Positions 24,245 through 35,452 of a DNA stretch of 64,000 bases are shown in pieces. Position 1 is the stretch's first letter. Each line of letters begins with the position of its first letter. The notes below the pieces were generated by a model. The model ran no database searches, was not told the origin of the DNA, and saw only the letters and a program-made list of their open reading frames with translations. Origin of the DNA: Macrostomum hystrix (lineage: Eukaryota; Platyhelminthes; Macrostomidae); contig CATNEN010000024.1 in the NCBI GenBank assembly GCA_950097015.1, positions 952,001-1,016,000 of the forward strand, read 5' to 3'. The position numbers and the translations under genes are program-made.

Positions 24245-24895
24245 TGGTGCTTCAGGACTAATAGCTTGGTGCTTCAGGTCTAATAGCTTGGTGCTTCAGG
24301 ACTAATAGCTTGGTGCTTCAGGACGAATAGCTTGGTGCTTCAGGACTAATAGCTTGGTGCTTCAGGACTAATAGCTTGGTGCTTCAGGACTAATAGCTTG
24401 GTGCTTCAGGACGAATAGCTTGGTGCTTCAGGACGAATAGCTTGGTGCTTCAGGACGAATAGCTTGGTGCTTCAGGACTAATAGCTTGGTGCTTCAGGAC
24501 TAATAGCTTGGTGCTTCAGGACGAATAGCTTGGTGCTTCAGGACGAATAGCTTGGTGCTTCAGGACGAATAGCTTGGTGCTTCAGGACTAATAGCTTGGT
24601 GCTTCAGGACTAATAGCTTGGTGCTTCAGGACGAATAGCTTGGTGCTTCAGGACTAATAGCTTGGTGCTTCAGGACTAATAGCTTGGTGCTTCAGGACTA
24701 ATAGCTTGGTGCTTCAGGACTAATAGCTTGGTGCTTCAGGACTAATAGCTTGGTGCTTCAGGTCTAATAGCTTGGTGCTTCAGGACTAATAGCTTGGTGC
24801 CTCAGGACTAATAGCTTGGTGCTTCAGGACTAATAGCTTGGTGCTTCAGGACTAATAGCTTGGTGCTTCAGGACTAATAGCTTGGTGCTTCAGGG
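24245..24895. repeat. 22-bp minisatellite, ~29 copies
   Basis: The unit is TTGGTGCTTCAGGACTAATA plus GC, with A/T, C/T or G/T changes at one or two positions (GGACTA, GGACGA, GGTCTA). Confidence 0.95.
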
Positions 24896-24899
24896 CCTC

Positions 24900-26763
24900 C
24901 AGCTTTGGTGTTTCAGGATCAGTAGCCCTTTTGCTTCAATTGCTACTTCAGGGCTAACCACATTCCTTCAGATTCATTCACAACCTCACAGTTGAATAAA
25001 TAAACAATTCCGAAAATGCATCGGCCATGCACGAACACTTTTTGTGTTCCGAAAGCGTAGTTTGCACAGCAACACAAGAATTGAATGCCAGGACAGTCCT
25101 CTTTTATTGAAAATATGCATCGCATCTTGTAATTAGAAAAATAAATTTATACTTTTTTAAAACAATGAGTCATCTGATTATAGTTTCGAAATTGTCTCAG
25201 ACAACGAAACAAACAAATAAGACAAAAAGGAGCAAGTAGCCGGTTGGAGCACTTGTCCTGTACATGGATAAATGTGGTATGATGTAGCGAGAGGATAACT
25301 CTGAGTTTACGAGATAATCGATAGATTTCATTCGGAGTTTAAAAATGTCAAAGAACTGATCTGCCGCTGCAGATAATTGCACAAGGTGCGGCCAGTACTT
25401 TATTAATCGAAGCAGGTTAACAAAAAGCGCGCACAAAACGCTGGAATTTGTGAAAGGAAATAAAAAAAACTAAGAGAAAACACGAAAAACTTGGAGAGAT
25501 TCGCCTCTCCACAATTGCCACCGCATCCTTAGTCGAAAACAGCTTCAACACTCTGCAAATCCAAGTAAGACATTACCCGAACTGCGTACTACTCATAGTA
25601 GATTGAGCGAAACTTAGTTTTTTTATTGAAAAATTTGACACAGGCAACCTTATGTAACAAACGTCAATAAATATCCATTGACAGGCGGGACGGACGCGCG
25701 AAATGGCTCCATGAGCAGTAGAAAAATGTAAGATAATATTAGATAGGTTATTCTGAAAAAACGTACTAATTACCAAACGTATGTACACAAAACTATAGTT
25801 CACCGTATCACAGTTTTGCTTCTGGCCACCGGCTGAGCATGCGCGCGCAGATCCTAATATTTATTTTCATAGTTAAATTTTTTGTTCTTTACACAGCAAT
25901 GAGTTGGAATTTGGATAAGCATTTATTCTAGCATCCACGGTGTGTTTTAGGGGCTAATCAAAATAAAAAATGAGACTTTAGCCCATTGTTGAGAGCTTGG
26001 CACTCCTGATAAACAACAGGTCGGGAGTTCGATTCCCACTTATCTTATCATTGCTTCGTTTGAGTGCTAGTTTTTTAAGAAAATACGACTCCAATTAAAA
26101 AATCTGCATAGAGAAAAATAGCTCGCACCTGCAAAGTAAAAGACATATTTTAGCATCTGGACGGATTTTCGTGGCAAAATAACGGAAAAGCAAAAAGGTT
26201 TTTATCTGAAAATCCAAGGCACTCGAAGCAGCAACAGGCAAATCAACTATTGTACATGTTCGTAGTTCTGCGCCAGTAAAAATCTTCATAAAATCAGAAG
26301 AAAATCACTTTAAAAGAAGCGGAAATACATGAATGTGTCTATAATGTGTACACAATTAGCGATGATCGATCTTGATGGCACACCTTGATCGATCGTATAA
26401 AAAACACTCGATTCGGGCACAGGTACAACTGAGGGTTTTGTAATGAAGTAAAAGCAAAATTTTGCCTTGTATGAGAATACTTTGCTATTTTAAAGAGGCG
26501 AAAACCGAATATACGCTCGTAAATCCAAGAACTTTGAATTTAGACGAATGCTATGTTATGTTGCATTTAAATTCTTCAACATCTATCTAAATTAGCAGAA
26601 ACAAACACCCTCTACTCACACGAGGAAAACAACCTGGCAGATTGCACAGTGCGCTGTGCTCCTCTGCTGCGAGCGTCCTGAGTTCGAATCCCTCTTCTCC
26701 CACCCCCCAGTTTTGCAATAGATACCAAACTAAGCGATAATTACGTTTTTAAAATGAAGCAGT
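24900..26763. other. Intergenic; two tRNA-like fragments
   Basis: No coding gene is supported. Near 25990-26045 a sequence with GTTGAGAGCTTGGCACTCCT and GGGAGTTCGATTCCC resembles a tRNA body. A second one with GAGTTCGAATCCCTC lies near 26645-26705. Neither folds obviously into a full cloverleaf, so both look like SINE or tRNA relics. Confidence 0.4.
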
Positions 26764-29700
26764 TCATAGTTGCTTAGCAACTTCAGCCAGCAGGCGAGTG
26801 GGGCTGCTGTCCCTTAGCAACAGCTGCTGCTGCTGCTGCTGCTGCTGTTGCTGATGGTGCGGCTGACAATCGGTCGGGTCCAGTGAAGGCGCCGTGACAG
26901 CCGGGGCGCAGACTACAGTTCGGCCCAGGTAGGGAAATTTGTTGCAATCACTCAGACAGGGGTCATTGTTGGATACGAAGCTGGACTTGCTGGCCATTGG
27001 TGGTCGCTGAGCGATTGGCTGCAGACTGTGAGAGTGGGGAAATACTCGTGTACTTATTTAAAGAAAAATCGAGTGACCGTAGTCCAGTGGTTAGATCTTG
27101 GTAATTGTGGCAGAGAGGTGGGGAGTTCGAGTCTCAGTCTATTGCTTCAGTTCACCCCGCTGTGCAACGGGTACCAGCATTAGCTGGGATGGGAATTCGA
27201 GTAGGTGCCATAGCCCCCAGTCCACGGACTGAACATCTGTACGCAGCCTTTGAATACGCCGCTCAATAGCTGCTGCTGTGCCACTGGCTGTTGACTTGGC
27301 CCAACTGACCGGTTGACGCGCTGTGCCCCCCCGCACCAAGATCCCTGACTTCGAGTCCATGGTGACATTCATCACATTAATTTGGGGCGCAGCGGTAGAT
27401 AGAAGGCTTGGGGGTTTGCTAGGGGGTCAGTGGAAGAGCGGTTAACGCGTTTGCCTCTGTCACCTTGGTCCCTGAGCTCGATTCCGCGGCGAGGCCACAT
27501 TCATTTGGGGCGCAGCCGCGGAGAAAAGGCTTGAGGGCTTGTCGTGCAATTTACGCCCTTAAAAGCCAATCCCCAAGGCTCAGTGAGAGTGTACACTGCC
27601 TGACAATCAAAAGGTCCAGGCAGATGTACACCTCTGTGTGCATTGCCTGTGAACGGTTCATGAGCGCGTGTTCTTAGCAGTCAGCGGATTGGGCAGGAGT
27701 GCCCCAAAATAACTGATAAAAATAATTATTACACCTGCCCCTCTAAGTTTAGATGTGCAGTTTACTGCACAACCGCAGCTATTGTGCGGCGCATCTGAAG
27801 GTTGCGTACGGCTGTTCAGTCCATGGACTGGGGGCGGACACCACAGCCACCCTAAATTACCCCTAATTTAAGTTGGTACCCATGCACTTTACAGCTTGGT
27901 GAACTGAAGCAGAGTTAAGTGTCTTGCGAAACGGCACAGATAGTTTAATTGGAGTCAAGAATCGAACACCCAACCTTCAAGTCGTGAGTTCGAAGCTCTA
28001 ACCACTATAGGCCACAACTCTAGTTGTAGCTAAAGCTTACACCCACAAGGCTACGGGCCTAAAGGCATGTCACTAAGTTATGCGCCAAGGACTACTAAAA
28101 TAATGTATATATTTAATTTAGTAACTACTTTAGTAGTCCTTGTGATGCGCTGGTGTCCACAGTCCTCCTGCCAAAATATGCTCAACGTCTCGAGGCCACA
28201 ATTTAGTCGCTAAATTTACAGAACGGCCGGAGCCGTGAAGGACTTAAGTTTCCATGGTCTACGTGACCTTCTTAGCGGCCTTCTCTAGTATAGCGGCAGC
28301 AGCACAACAGCTCACCGATCTATGGGCCGCAGCAGCTGCTGCTGTTTCTTCTGCTGCTCAGTTGAAGAGGCGCCCAGCTGCTGCGAGACGAGACCGGGCG
28401 GTTTTAGCGCCACTTCAAAGAGCTTCCGCTGCAGGATCTCGCTGGGGTCCAAATTCAACACTGTGCGCGTCGGCGGCTTCAAAGGGCCGCCAGCACAGCG
28501 GCTCTTGAACGGGGAGCTGCCGGACAGGCCTACATCGGTGGATGGGGCGGCGGCCATGATGAAATTCAAATCCCAAGTCCAATGCTCACATCCTAAATCC
28601 AATTGATTCTTTCAACTCACCGGAGGTGCTCAAACCGAGCTCAGACACGTCGTCGACGCTGCGGTGTAGCGCCAGCCGGGGCAACAGCGTGGCGGGACTG
28701 TAGCTGGCTTCGTCCGGCTCCTGCCACATCGACTTCGGCAGGTGGCGGCTGCGCATTGGCACACTGGTGGCCACCGGGGCCACCGACGGTAGCGGCTGGT
28801 GCTGCAGCAGTGCGCGCTTCTCCTTCAGCCGACCGCCTGATTTGGAAAGAATGTTAGACAGTTATTATGATGGCGAAGGAGAGGATAGGTAGCTCAACAA
28901 TGGGAGCTGGCGAAAAGTCCTAGAAGAGAGGATAACGATATGTATAATAGAGAGGAAGAAATAGCAGCATTCCATTTGCCGAGATTGTAACATCATGGGA
29001 GAATTGGAAGGAGCATCATGGGAGGAGGGGTATGAAAATCCTGGGAGATTAGGTACGAATATCCTGGGAGATTAGGTAGGAACATCTTGGGAGATTAGGT
29101 AGGAACATCTTGGGAGATTAGGTAGGAACATCTTGGGAGATTAGGTAGGAACATCTTGGGAGATTAGGTAGGAGCATCATGGGAGGAGGGGTATGAAAAT
29201 CCTGGGAGATTAGGTACGAATATCCTGGGAGATTAGGTAGGAACATCTTGGGAGATTAGGTAGGAACATCTTGGGAGATTAGGTAGGAACATCTTGGGAG
29301 ATTAGGTACGAATATCCTGGGAGATTAGGTAGGAACATCCTGAGAGATTAGGTAGGAACATCTTGGGAGATTAGGTAGGAACATCCTGGGAGATTAGGTA
29401 GGAACATCTTGGGAGATTAGGTAGGAACATCTTGGGAGATTAGGTAGGAACATCTTGGGAGATTAGGTAGGAACATCTTGGGAGATTAGGTAGGAACATC
29501 TTGGGAGATTAGGTAGGAACATCCTGGGAGATTAGGTAGGAACATCCTGGGAGATTAGGTAGGAACATCCTGGGAGATTAGGTAGGAACATCTTGGGAGA
29601 TTAGGTAGGAACATCTTGGGAGATTAGGTAGGAACATCTTGGGAGATTAGGTAGGAACATCCTGAGAGATTAGGTAGGAACATCTTGGGAGATTAGGTAG

Positions 29701-30422
29701 GAACATCTTGGGAGATTAGGTAGGAACATCCTGAGAGATTAGGTAGGAACATCTTGGGAGATTAGGTAGGAACATCTTGGGAGATTAGGTAGGAACATCC
29801 TGAGAGATTAGGTAGGAACATCTTGGGAGATTAGGTAGGAACATCTTGGGAGATTAGGTAGGAACATCCTGGGAGATTAGGTAGGAACATCCTGGGAGAT
29901 TAGGTAGGAACATCCTGGGAGATTAGGTAGGAACATCTTGGGAGATTAGGTAGGAACATCTTGGGAGATTAGGTAGGAACATCCTGAGAGATTAGGTAGG
30001 AACATCTTGGGAGATTAGGTAGGAACATCCTGGGAGATTAGGTAGGATCATCCTGGGAGGAGGATGACCTTACCTGGCCGCTGTTGCTGGCCTCCAGCAT
30101 TTGAGATGGGGTGCGCATGCGCATGGTCCAAAAAGCCCGGCGCCCGCCGGTACACCTGGCAGGTGGAGGAGGCGCAGCTGCTGGTATCCTCGGTGCTGTC
30201 GTCATCGGAGGAGCTGGTCCGAAGCGGTTGATTTGCCCGGCGTCGACGGCCGGAGGAGCCGCCAGACGACGAGTCTGTGGAAGCCGACGAAATGCATGGC
30301 GTGCCCAGACCGGAGTCTGGCTCTAGCTGCTGCTGCTGTTGCTGCTCTGGCAGTGGGGCGACCCTCGTACCAATCGGCACCAGAGTGCTCTTTCGACCGC
30401 CACCGAATGGCCTGCTAGCCAT
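26764..30422 (-). CDS. Unrecognised four-exon protein, Ser/Gln-rich, 346 aa
   Basis: Exons on the minus strand: 30074-30422, 28621-28836, 28316-28529, 26764-27025. Donors are GTAAGG, GTGAGT and GTGAGC. Phases 1, 1 and 2 join without a stop, which strongly supports a real gene. The ATG at 30422 follows an in-frame TGA and lies two bases after GTGTCAG. The protein is hydrophilic: a poly-Gln run at about residue 30, a Ser/Asp-rich acidic block (SSSDDDSTEDTSSCASST), a basic RRRR, a conserved-looking TVLNLDPSEILQRKLF segment, KKQQQLL, and a second poly-Gln near the C-terminus. No signal peptide, membrane span or known domain is seen. It could be a nuclear or cytosolic scaffold; I do not assign a function. 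Intron 1 holds a 1-kb minisatellite and intron 3 a SINE nest. Confidence 0.75.
27073..27325 (+). repeat. SINE family A copy, first of a SINE nest
   Basis: Head CCGTAGTCCAGTGGTTAGAT, B box GGGAGTTCGAGTCTCAG, then TTGCTTCAGTTCACCCCGCT, GGGTACCAGCATTAGCTGGG and the CCAGTCCACGGACTGAACAT tail. The AAGACACTTAAC segment is deleted. Confidence 0.8.
27325..27420 (+). repeat. SINE family B fragment
   Basis: GCACCAAGATCCCTGACTTC, then GAGTCCATGGTGACATTCAT, then TTGGGGCGCAGCGG: an internal slice of family B lying directly against the full copy at 27421. Confidence 0.65.
27421..27710 (+). repeat. SINE family B, near full-length
   Basis: GTCAGTGGAAGAGCGGTTAA, then GTCCCTGAGCTCGATTCCGC, then GGCCACATTCATTTGGGGCG, the CACTGCCTGACAATCAAAAG and CAGATGTACACCTCTGTGTG blocks, ending near GGATTGGGCAGGAGTGCCCC. 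Confidence 0.85.
27722..28020 (-). repeat. SINE family A, inverted, full-length
   Basis: The reverse complement begins GAGTTGTGGCCTATAGTGGT, has a CGAACTCACGACTTGAAGGT and GTTCGATTCTTGACTCC head, the AGACACTTAACTCTGCTTCA core and the GGGGCAGGTGTAATAATTAT end. Confidence 0.85.
29030..30056. repeat. 23-bp minisatellite, ~44 copies, intron 1 of the unknown gene
   Basis: The unit is GGGAGATTAGGTAGGAACAT plus CTT or CCT. It ends only about 20 bases from the exon 1 donor (30074). A longer block containing GCATCATGGGAGGAGGGGTA occurs twice, at about 29010 and 29170. Confidence 0.95.
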
Positions 30423-32375
30423 TTCTGACACTCAGTGCTGAGCCGCTGATGCCTATGGACTCCGGGCGCTGGCTGAGCTGCTCTGCGCTGAAACAGATTC
30501 GGAGAAATATGGAAGTGCTTTCGACAATTCAATTTCAATTCAATTTCGACAATATATTTTAGAATGAGCTGAAATATCAATCAGCGAATATTTGGAGATA
30601 GATATGACAGAACCAGTCACTGATCTAAGCATTTTTTATCGTGAAAATAAAAAAGTCAATAAAATCGCATTCCATTATTAAAATAATAGCTAAGGTATAA
30701 ATAAGATATGATAGAAACTGAAATTATGATTTTCTGTGATTATTATAGTATTTATAACATATTTAAGCTATGTCATAAAAATAGCTGCCATATATTGTAT
30801 ATAAATATAATTTTTAGATAGATAAGTAGTTATAAGACCATTCTATACTATGCCTGAACTATTATAGCTGCCATAAATATTGTTGCTGTGTATATTCCTT
30901 ATTGACAAATTTATAGCGACTGTATGATTGCAATGATACATATCCTTTTATCCTTAATATGTGGTCAAATGTTTATAACCCCAGCAGCAAAAATTAGACA
31001 CTTAATTTCCTCAGACTTTTCTGAAGTTGCCAAAACATGTGTGTGTTTTCGAGAACTTTGTATAATTTTATTTTAACAGTATAAGTATGTACAGAATTTA
31101 TCACATTTTCGATATGAGAATTATATTTCTTCATTTTTTATACGGTGCAGATGTGAATTTTTCACAAAGATCTAAATGTCAATCCTTATCGATTCATACT
31201 TGGATTGAATATATCAAAATTAAGTTATATCTTAAAAGAATGTGGTATCTGGATAACACTGTCGTAAATATGCTTTTTTTTAATACCCTTCAATTTATAG
31301 CGATCGACTGTATTTTTTAAGATATTTATTTAACCTCCATAGATCCAAATTGTTTTTCTTTAGAACTTTGTAATCAAATTTGTTATAACATTTTGTTTGA
31401 AAATTTACCGGAGTTGGTATACCAAGTGCTTAAATCGAAGTTACTTCTAAAAACCTTCGCTGGTAAGAACGAAATGTCACTTGAGTTATCGGTGTCCTTA
31501 CTCATAAACAATTAAAAAGTCCAATTCATAACAATTACAGGCTTCCTTAATTATTTTTCCCGAATAAGGCGCAAGAAACTTTTATAATCTCAATAATTAC
31601 TTAATCATAATAACCACAGTTGTCACGAAAAGCGTAGATTTCACGACACTTTTTAATTTAACTTCATTATTATCAATGAAATTTTATTGAAAATACTGTG
31701 CAATGTACTTTGTAAATATTGTGATGCATTTTTATTCTGATCCCAATATACATAAAATCGCGATTTGTGTAAAATCTTTCTGAATTCTAAAATTCTAAGA
31801 AGTATATTTATGCAGATTTTTTTCCAAAAATTAATCAGGTAGAATTATCGTTGTCACATTTTCCTACAAATGGACGAATGGAATAAGGTGTGTTTGAGAT
31901 AAAGTAGATTCATGCGTTCATAAAAAGAAATAAATGTATTTATAGTATTCCTTCAGATTCAGCCCTTCAAAGGCTTTTAATTACTTTTACCTTTTTCAGA
32001 CTATCACTTACTTTCGGGATGTAAAATTCTTGCTTTTTACTGTAGCTACGATATAAACCTTTTAATTATCCCTTTTTAATCCCTCGAGGTCGCAGAAACA
32101 ATAGCCCGTCAGTTAAGTAAAAATGTTTCACACGCGCATTCAGCCATAATTAATTTACAACTAATAATTTGATAGTTACTAACTCCAACAGACAAACTTA
32201 AAGAGCATCTGACCGCTTCATCATATTCTTCTTTCCTGAAATGCATTCTAGCCTGTAAGTACATGAAGCCGCTTAGACTATACGCTATTTAGCAGTCTCT
32301 CGATCATTACCGACGTTTTTATCATATCAGCTCTAGGACTACTCTCAAGATCACTAATTTATAGATTCTAATGTA
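30423..32375. other. AT-rich intergenic DNA
   Basis: No coding or structured element is recognised. It probably includes the promoter of the minus-strand unknown gene, but I see no clear TATA box in a useful position. Confidence 0.4.
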
Positions 32376-32379
32376 CATT

Positions 32380-32995
32380 CCTGATTTGAGAAAGCTGTTG
32401 CATGTCTGCTTTGAGAAACCTGTTGCATGTCTGCTTTGAGAAACCTGTTGCATTCCTGCTTTGAGAAACCTGTTGCATTCCTGCTTTGAGAAACCTGTTG
32501 CATTCCTGCTTTGAGAAACCTGTTGCATGCCTGCTTTGAGAAACCTGTTGCATTCCTGCTTTGAGAAACCTGTTGCATTCCTGCTTTGAGAAACCTGTTG
32601 CATTCCTGCTTTGAGAAACCTGTTGCATTCCTGCTTTGAGAAACCTGTCGCATTCCTGCTTTGAGAAACCTGTTGCATTCCTGCTTTGAGAAACCTGCTG
32701 CATTCCTGCTTTGAGAAACCTGTTGCATTCCTGCTTTGAGAAACCTGTTGCATTCCTGCTTTGAGAAACCTGTTGCATTCCTGCTTTGAGAAACCTGTTG
32801 CAAGCCTGCTTTGGGAAACCTGTTGCATTCCTGCTTTGAGAAACCTGTTGCATTCCTGCTTTGAGAAACCTGTTGCATTCCTGCTTTGAGAAACCTGTTG
32901 CATTCCTGCTTTGAGAAACCTGTTGCATTCCTGCTTTGAGAAACCTGTTTGCATTCCTGCTTTGAGAAACCTGTTTGCATGCCGTTTTGAGGATC
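32380..32995. repeat. 25-bp minisatellite, ~24 copies
   Basis: The unit is TTGCATTCCTGCTTTGAGAA plus ACCTG. Antisense reading is stop-free in all three frames, an artefact of the unit. Its position about 900 bases upstream of the neuropeptide exon does not suggest coding. Confidence 0.95.
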
Positions 32996-33873
32996 CTGTT
33001 GCATTCCAAATATGGCGACCTGATGAATTTTAACTGCTTGCAGCCTGCTCATGTATCATGTGAAATATTCTGATCATGTTTGCATTTCTTTACCTTTAAA
33101 ACTAATTTTAGATTGTAACTGAAAGTGTTACAAATTTCCAATTGGTTTTTCGACGTTTTCTTGTCCAATAACGAGGCTGATATTTTGGCCGTATTTCAGC
33201 CGTTGTTGAAGCAGAATTCATGATGCAATTACTGCTGCGACCCCCAATAACTGGATAGTGGCGCATGTTAAAAATGGCTTCAAGGGGTGCTCAATGATGT
33301 TTCCAAGGAGAGCAGTAAGCGCATTGGGGATACCAGTGATGCTCTAAATTACAAGCTGAAGCCTTCTGGTCTTAATTCAATAGGCCCGGCTAGCGGGACA
33401 ATTTCCACAGATCGGATTATCAGAGAGGATATCCGAGAGGATATAAATGCATGCTTAGTCCCTTAGTACCGTCACAGTGGCCAGATTGGAAACGATCCGG
33501 GAGCTCGCCGAAGGCTAGATTCGTGAAAGAAACCCGGCGGTAAGTGAAAAATCCGTTTTGAGAGAATTTGAGAGTCATTGGGACAGGTGGCAAGCCAATA
33601 GGAGCAGTAGTGCTAAGCCCATGTAAACTCGCATAAATTGTCTCCACTAAAATTTAAGTCACACCTTCCTCTACTCCTGATAAAATAGATATAGATAACT
33701 GACCGACGTCGTCAATACGGCTATTCATTCACACTTATTCGCAGATTCCAAGCTTGAGACTGTGACGGTTCGCCTGAGAGGATTCACTGAGAACGTGAGA
33801 GCAAAAGGAATTTTTTGCATGACAATCTCCGTCTCAGGCATTGTAATTAAATACTTTTATTTTCCTCTTCTCA

Positions 33874-34656
33874 GGTCGCTCCAAGCCTTCCGCAAAGCAA
33901 TTGTCAAGTGAAGCAATGCAGGGCTCAACTCTGTTGCGGGCCGGCCTTTGCCTGCTCTTAGGGGCAGCACTCATCTCGGCCTCGGCGCAGGCAGCAACTT
34001 CCAGCGGCAGGGCCAGCGGAAATAGCCAGACCGCTGTGCAGGCTGGCGGACGGCAGCGACACGAGGCAGAGGTGACCGAGACGACTGCATCGAAGACAAT
34101 TGCGGGTTCAGCAGAGAGTGATCTAGTACAGCACGAGGATCTGTTTGATGATGAAGTGGAACAGCTGGATGACACCATGCAAGAAAATGACAAGCGATCT
34201 CCGTTCTGGAAGCGAGCTCCGTTCTGGAAGCGAGCTCCGTTCTGGAAGCGAGCTCCGTTCTGGAAGCGAGCTCCGTTCTGGAAGCGAGCTCCGTTCTGGA
34301 AGCGAGCTCCGTTCTGGAAGCGAGCTCCGTTCTGGAAGCGAGCTCCGTTCTGGAAGCGAGCCCCGTTCTGGAAGCGAGCTCCGTTCTGGAAGCGAGCCCC
34401 GTTCTGGAAGAGGTCTCCGTTCTGGAAGCGTGCTCCGTTCTGGAAGCGTGCTCCGTTCTGGAAGCGAGCCCCGTTCTGGAAGCGAGCTCCGTTCTGGAAG
34501 CGAGCCCCGTTCTGGAAGCGAGCTCCGTTCTGGAAGCGAGCTCCGTTCTGGAAGCGAGCTCCGTTCTGGAAGCGTGCTCCGTTCTGGAAGCGTGCTCCGT
34601 TCTGGAAGCGAGCCCCGTTCTGGAAGCGTGAACTCATCGAATCCGATATGTATTGA
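33874..34656 (+). CDS. Neuropeptide precursor with 24 APFW/SPFW units
   Basis: The coding region is 33916-34656 (246 aa); an acceptor TTCCTCTTCTCAG ends at 33874, so a 5' UTR intron is likely. Residues 1-26 are a clear signal peptide (LLRAGLCLLLGAALISASAQ). An acidic spacer rich in E and D follows, then a KR. From 34198 to 34629 there are exactly 24 tandem 18-bp units, each coding PFWKR preceded by A (22) or S (2). A short tail ELIESDMY ends the protein. Dibasic KR sites would release tetrapeptides APFW and SPFW. No Gly precedes KR, so no C-terminal amidation is expected. The layout is that of a prohormone processed by convertases in secretory granules; the receptor and function are unknown. 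AATAAA lies at 34679-34684. Confidence 0.9.
   Translation, partial: GRSKPSAKQLSSEAMQGSTLLRAGLCLLLGAALISASAQAATSSGRASGNSQTAVQAGGRQRHEAEVTETTASKTIAGSAESDLVQHEDLFDDEVEQLDDTMQENDKRSPFWKRAPFWKRAPFWKRAPFWKRAPFWKRAPFWKRAPFWKRAPFWKRAPFWKRAPFWKRAPFWKRAPFWKRSPFWKRAPFWKRAPFWKRAPFWKRAPFWKRAPFWKRAPFWKRAPFWKRAPFWKRAPFWKRAPFWKRAPFWKRELIESDMY
34198..34629 (+). repeat. 18-bp coding minisatellite (24 units) in the neuropeptide gene
   Basis: The unit GCTCCGTTCTGGAAGCGA varies almost only at the third base of R (CGA/CGT), the third base of A (GCT/GCC) and the A/S codon. Every unit stays in frame, in contrast to the sister array at 36426-37016. Confidence 0.97.
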
Positions 34657-34689
34657 AGACAGACTGAAGTGAAAAGCAATAAACAATTT

Positions 34690-35402
34690 GCTGCGTGAGA
34701 AATCTACGAAGTATAACTGTTGGCGAACTCATAATAAAAGACAGGAAATTTTGGCTTTCCTAAATAAATAAACCAGCTCTAAGAAACGCGGTTTTTTTCT
34801 CCAGAAAGTCGACAGATTAGAATACTCATAAATACTTATTTGTTCAAACATTTTTAATTCAAACACAGTGCTTGATATGTCTACCTAAATTTGACAGAAG
34901 CAATTCACTGCAAATCATTGCACTGGACGCGTAAGGTTTAATGTGTTTTATGCAAGGTTTTAGAAAAACACTCAAAGAGCTTTTCAACTGCGATAGTCTC
35001 TTACTTCAGTCATAAAAGTGTGCTAAAAGACGATTAAATAATATAACTGTTTCCTGTATGTCACATGAAACTGCGCTTCGGTATAAAAACTCGGATGCTC
35101 AGTTTCACGCCAATGTCAACTAAAATTCCACAACTTCAGCAAAGTCGGCAGTACGCGATATTGATGTGTTGGAAGGCAGGGAGAAAGACGAGCAGTTGTA
35201 TTCGTATGAATAATTCGTAGGCAGGTGTGACCTTGTCGTCAACCTTGCTCGTGCTTCTCATTCGTTTGCTTCGTTATATTTTTCCATAGGCCGCTGGCTT
35301 GCGGGCTCTCTTTACTACAGTAATGTGTTAGGAGGTTTTACCCCTAGACACTTCGCACGAGCACAACAAAAAGTAATCGCAGTTAGTATGTAAGTCCACA
35401 TC
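34690..35402. other. Region between neuropeptide gene and integrase; probable LTR
   Basis: On the minus strand the integrase is followed by a purine tract and then TGATGTGGAC (from about 35403), as expected for a 3' LTR start. The LTR end is not determined. A plus-strand TATAAAA at about 35083 has no obvious gene after it. Confidence 0.4.
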
Positions 35403-35404
35403 AA

Positions 35405-35422
35405 CTTCCCCCCTCCTCAAAA
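35405..35422 (-). promoter_or_regulatory. Polypurine tract of the Ty3-type element
   Basis: On the minus strand TTTTGAGGAGGGGGGAAG lies between the pol stop codon (35453) and a TG dinucleotide. This is the usual place for the plus-strand primer of an LTR retrotransposon. Confidence 0.55.
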
Positions 35423-35452
35423 ATGGATGCTCTCTACTCGTTAGTTCGTTGT

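Noticed and set aside
25985-26050. Possible tRNA gene (anticodon region CTGATAA)
   Set aside because: B box and part of the body look right, but the acceptor stem does not pair and there is no clear 3' terminator run; treated as a SINE or tRNA relic.
32322-33052. Three 210-232-codon antisense frames (QVSQSRNATGFSKQECN)
   Set aside because: A 25-bp array with no stops in any frame; no signal peptide or dibasic processing sites, unlike the neuropeptide gene nearby.
34123-34686. Antisense and shifted frames over the PFWKR array (RFQNGA, LPERSS, RSGSEL)
   Set aside because: The APFWKR frame has a signal peptide, a conserved spacer and a stop with a poly(A) signal; the other frames are shadows of the 18-bp unit.
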